Shown here in pieces: positions 63,432-64,000 of a stretch of DNA of 64,000 nucleotides. Origin of the DNA: Aciduricibacillus chroicocephali (lineage in GTDB: Bacteria; Bacillota; Bacilli; Bacillales; Amphibacillaceae); contig NZ_CP129113.1 in NCBI RefSeq assembly GCF_030762805.1, positions 2,184,001 through 2,248,000 of the forward strand, read 5' to 3'. The translations under genes were made by a program, and so were the position numbers. Under the pieces are notes generated by a model, which was not told the origin of the DNA, made no database searches, and saw only the letters and a list, made by a program, of their open reading frames with translations. How positions within the stretch are numbered: position 1 is the first letter of the stretch; each line of letters begins with the position of its first letter.

Positions 63432-63821
63432 CTACTCTGCCAATAGTTCCTTTTCCTTCTTCGCCAGCAAAGTTTGTATGCCTGCAACGATGAACAGAAT
63501 ACCGACTAAAAAAATCACCGTAAAGAATCCGACAACAATCATAAACACACCTTGAAACGTAGAAGGATGAACCCTTACTTTCTTGCTTATATACAAACCA
63601 ATTATCCCGAAAGCAATTGGCAGCAAAAGAACAATCAGCAAGAATATGAAAGCCCCCGGCTCCGCTGCAAGCTCCCATAGGCGTCCTCTCGTTGTATAGT
63701 CATTCAACGTCACTTCTATCGGAGTGAACATGCTAATTAGCAGTATCATTCCGCCGAACACGATATACAGAATCCCAGCAATCTTTGATAACTTGCTGGC
63801 AAGTTTTGCGCTCCTACCCAT
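63432..63821 (-). CDS. Small multi-pass membrane protein at the head of the LXG cluster
   Basis: 129 residues with three hydrophobic blocks (about 12-32, 55-80 and 92-120), the second long enough to turn, and short basic ends. It has the look of DUF4064-type proteins but I am not sure. First gene of the minus-strand run; the gap to the M16-like gene is 153 bases, so it may be a separate unit. Confidence 0.6.
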   Translation of the reverse strand: MGRSAKLASKLSKIAGILYIVFGGMILLISMFTPIEVTLNDYTTRGRLWELAAEPGAFIFLLIVLLLPIAFGIIGLYISKKVRVHPSTFQGVFMIVVGFFTVIFLVGILFIVAGIQTLLAKKEKELLAE

Positions 63822-64000
63822 ATGCCTTCAATCCTTTCCAATGATTTTCATTAACTTAAAATTATAAGATCCAACCAAAATATTCATTTTCAAAATAAGC
63901 CTAAAAATTGCTATTCCAGTCCACAAACTACATTATTTCCCTATTATAATTTTAAACGCCACAAGCAAAATTGCAATGCTTCAAAAGCCACCCAACCTTT
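63822..64000. other. A/T-rich end of window
   Basis: No gene can be supported in the last 180 bases. The stretch upstream of 63821 presumably holds the promoter of the membrane-protein gene; several TATAAT-like sequences occur (ATTATAATTTTAAA near 63943-63956) but none can be assigned. Confidence 0.4.

Overview
The window comes from a Gram-positive, endospore-forming member of the Bacillaceae. Evidence: sporulation and germination genes (spoIIR, spo0F, cwlJ, gerQ, a PbpG-type penicillin-binding protein), strong AAGGAGG-type ribosome sites, many TTG/GTG starts, and gene order largely collinear with the ywlC to ywdI part of the Bacillus subtilis chromosome. Genus cannot be fixed from the sequence alone; a halotolerant or soil genus related to Terribacillus or Halobacillus is a guess. 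No rRNA, tRNA, CRISPR array, insertion sequence or intact prophage was seen.

Layout. 1-18 kb is a conserved housekeeping block, nearly all on the minus strand: partial ywlC, a DnaA-box cluster, a GNAT-like gene, spoIIR, prmC-prfA, then a variable insert (SulP transporter and a degenerate serine recombinase), tdk, type B rpmE, rho, glpX, murA, a transaldolase, spo0F, pyrG, rpoE (delta), argS-ywiB. fbaA, which sits between spo0F and the transaldolase in B. subtilis, is not there. 18-31 kb continues the ywh-ywd order (pbpG, ywhD, ywgA, ywfO, lipL, hemQ, cwlJ-gerQ, ywdK, ywdI), interrupted by an SGNH hydrolase and a YfcC-type transporter/M20 amidohydrolase pair.

31-54 kb is more mixed: a three-gene haem-copper oxidase operon joined to a glutamate-synthase-like flavoprotein, a YjiH-type membrane protein, a sugar-nucleotide reductase-like and an acyltransferase gene, OsmC, a molybdate locus (HTH/periplasmic-binding-like regulator divergent from modABC), a large secreted subtilisin-like protease, small envelope genes, and a complete oppABCDF peptide importer with a CodY-box-like site.

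54-64 kb is the accessory end. It opens with a 455-bp composite of interspersed repeats beside a stand-alone undecaprenyl-diphosphate-synthase paralogue and a DUF2975/XRE pair. It ends with a minus-strand cluster built round an LXG-domain type VII secretion substrate: a membrane protein, an M16-peptidase-like protein with no visible zinc motif, a small WXG100/DUF3130-like helical partner, the LXG protein, a coiled-coil partner, a beta-sandwich protein, lipoproteins and a membrane protein. The core secretion genes (essC, esxA and so on) are not in the window. This cluster, with its pseudo-M16 protein translationally coupled to the LXG partner, is the best candidate for an undescribed system. 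The second candidate is a pair of structured, covarying ~125-nt elements between rho and rpmE.
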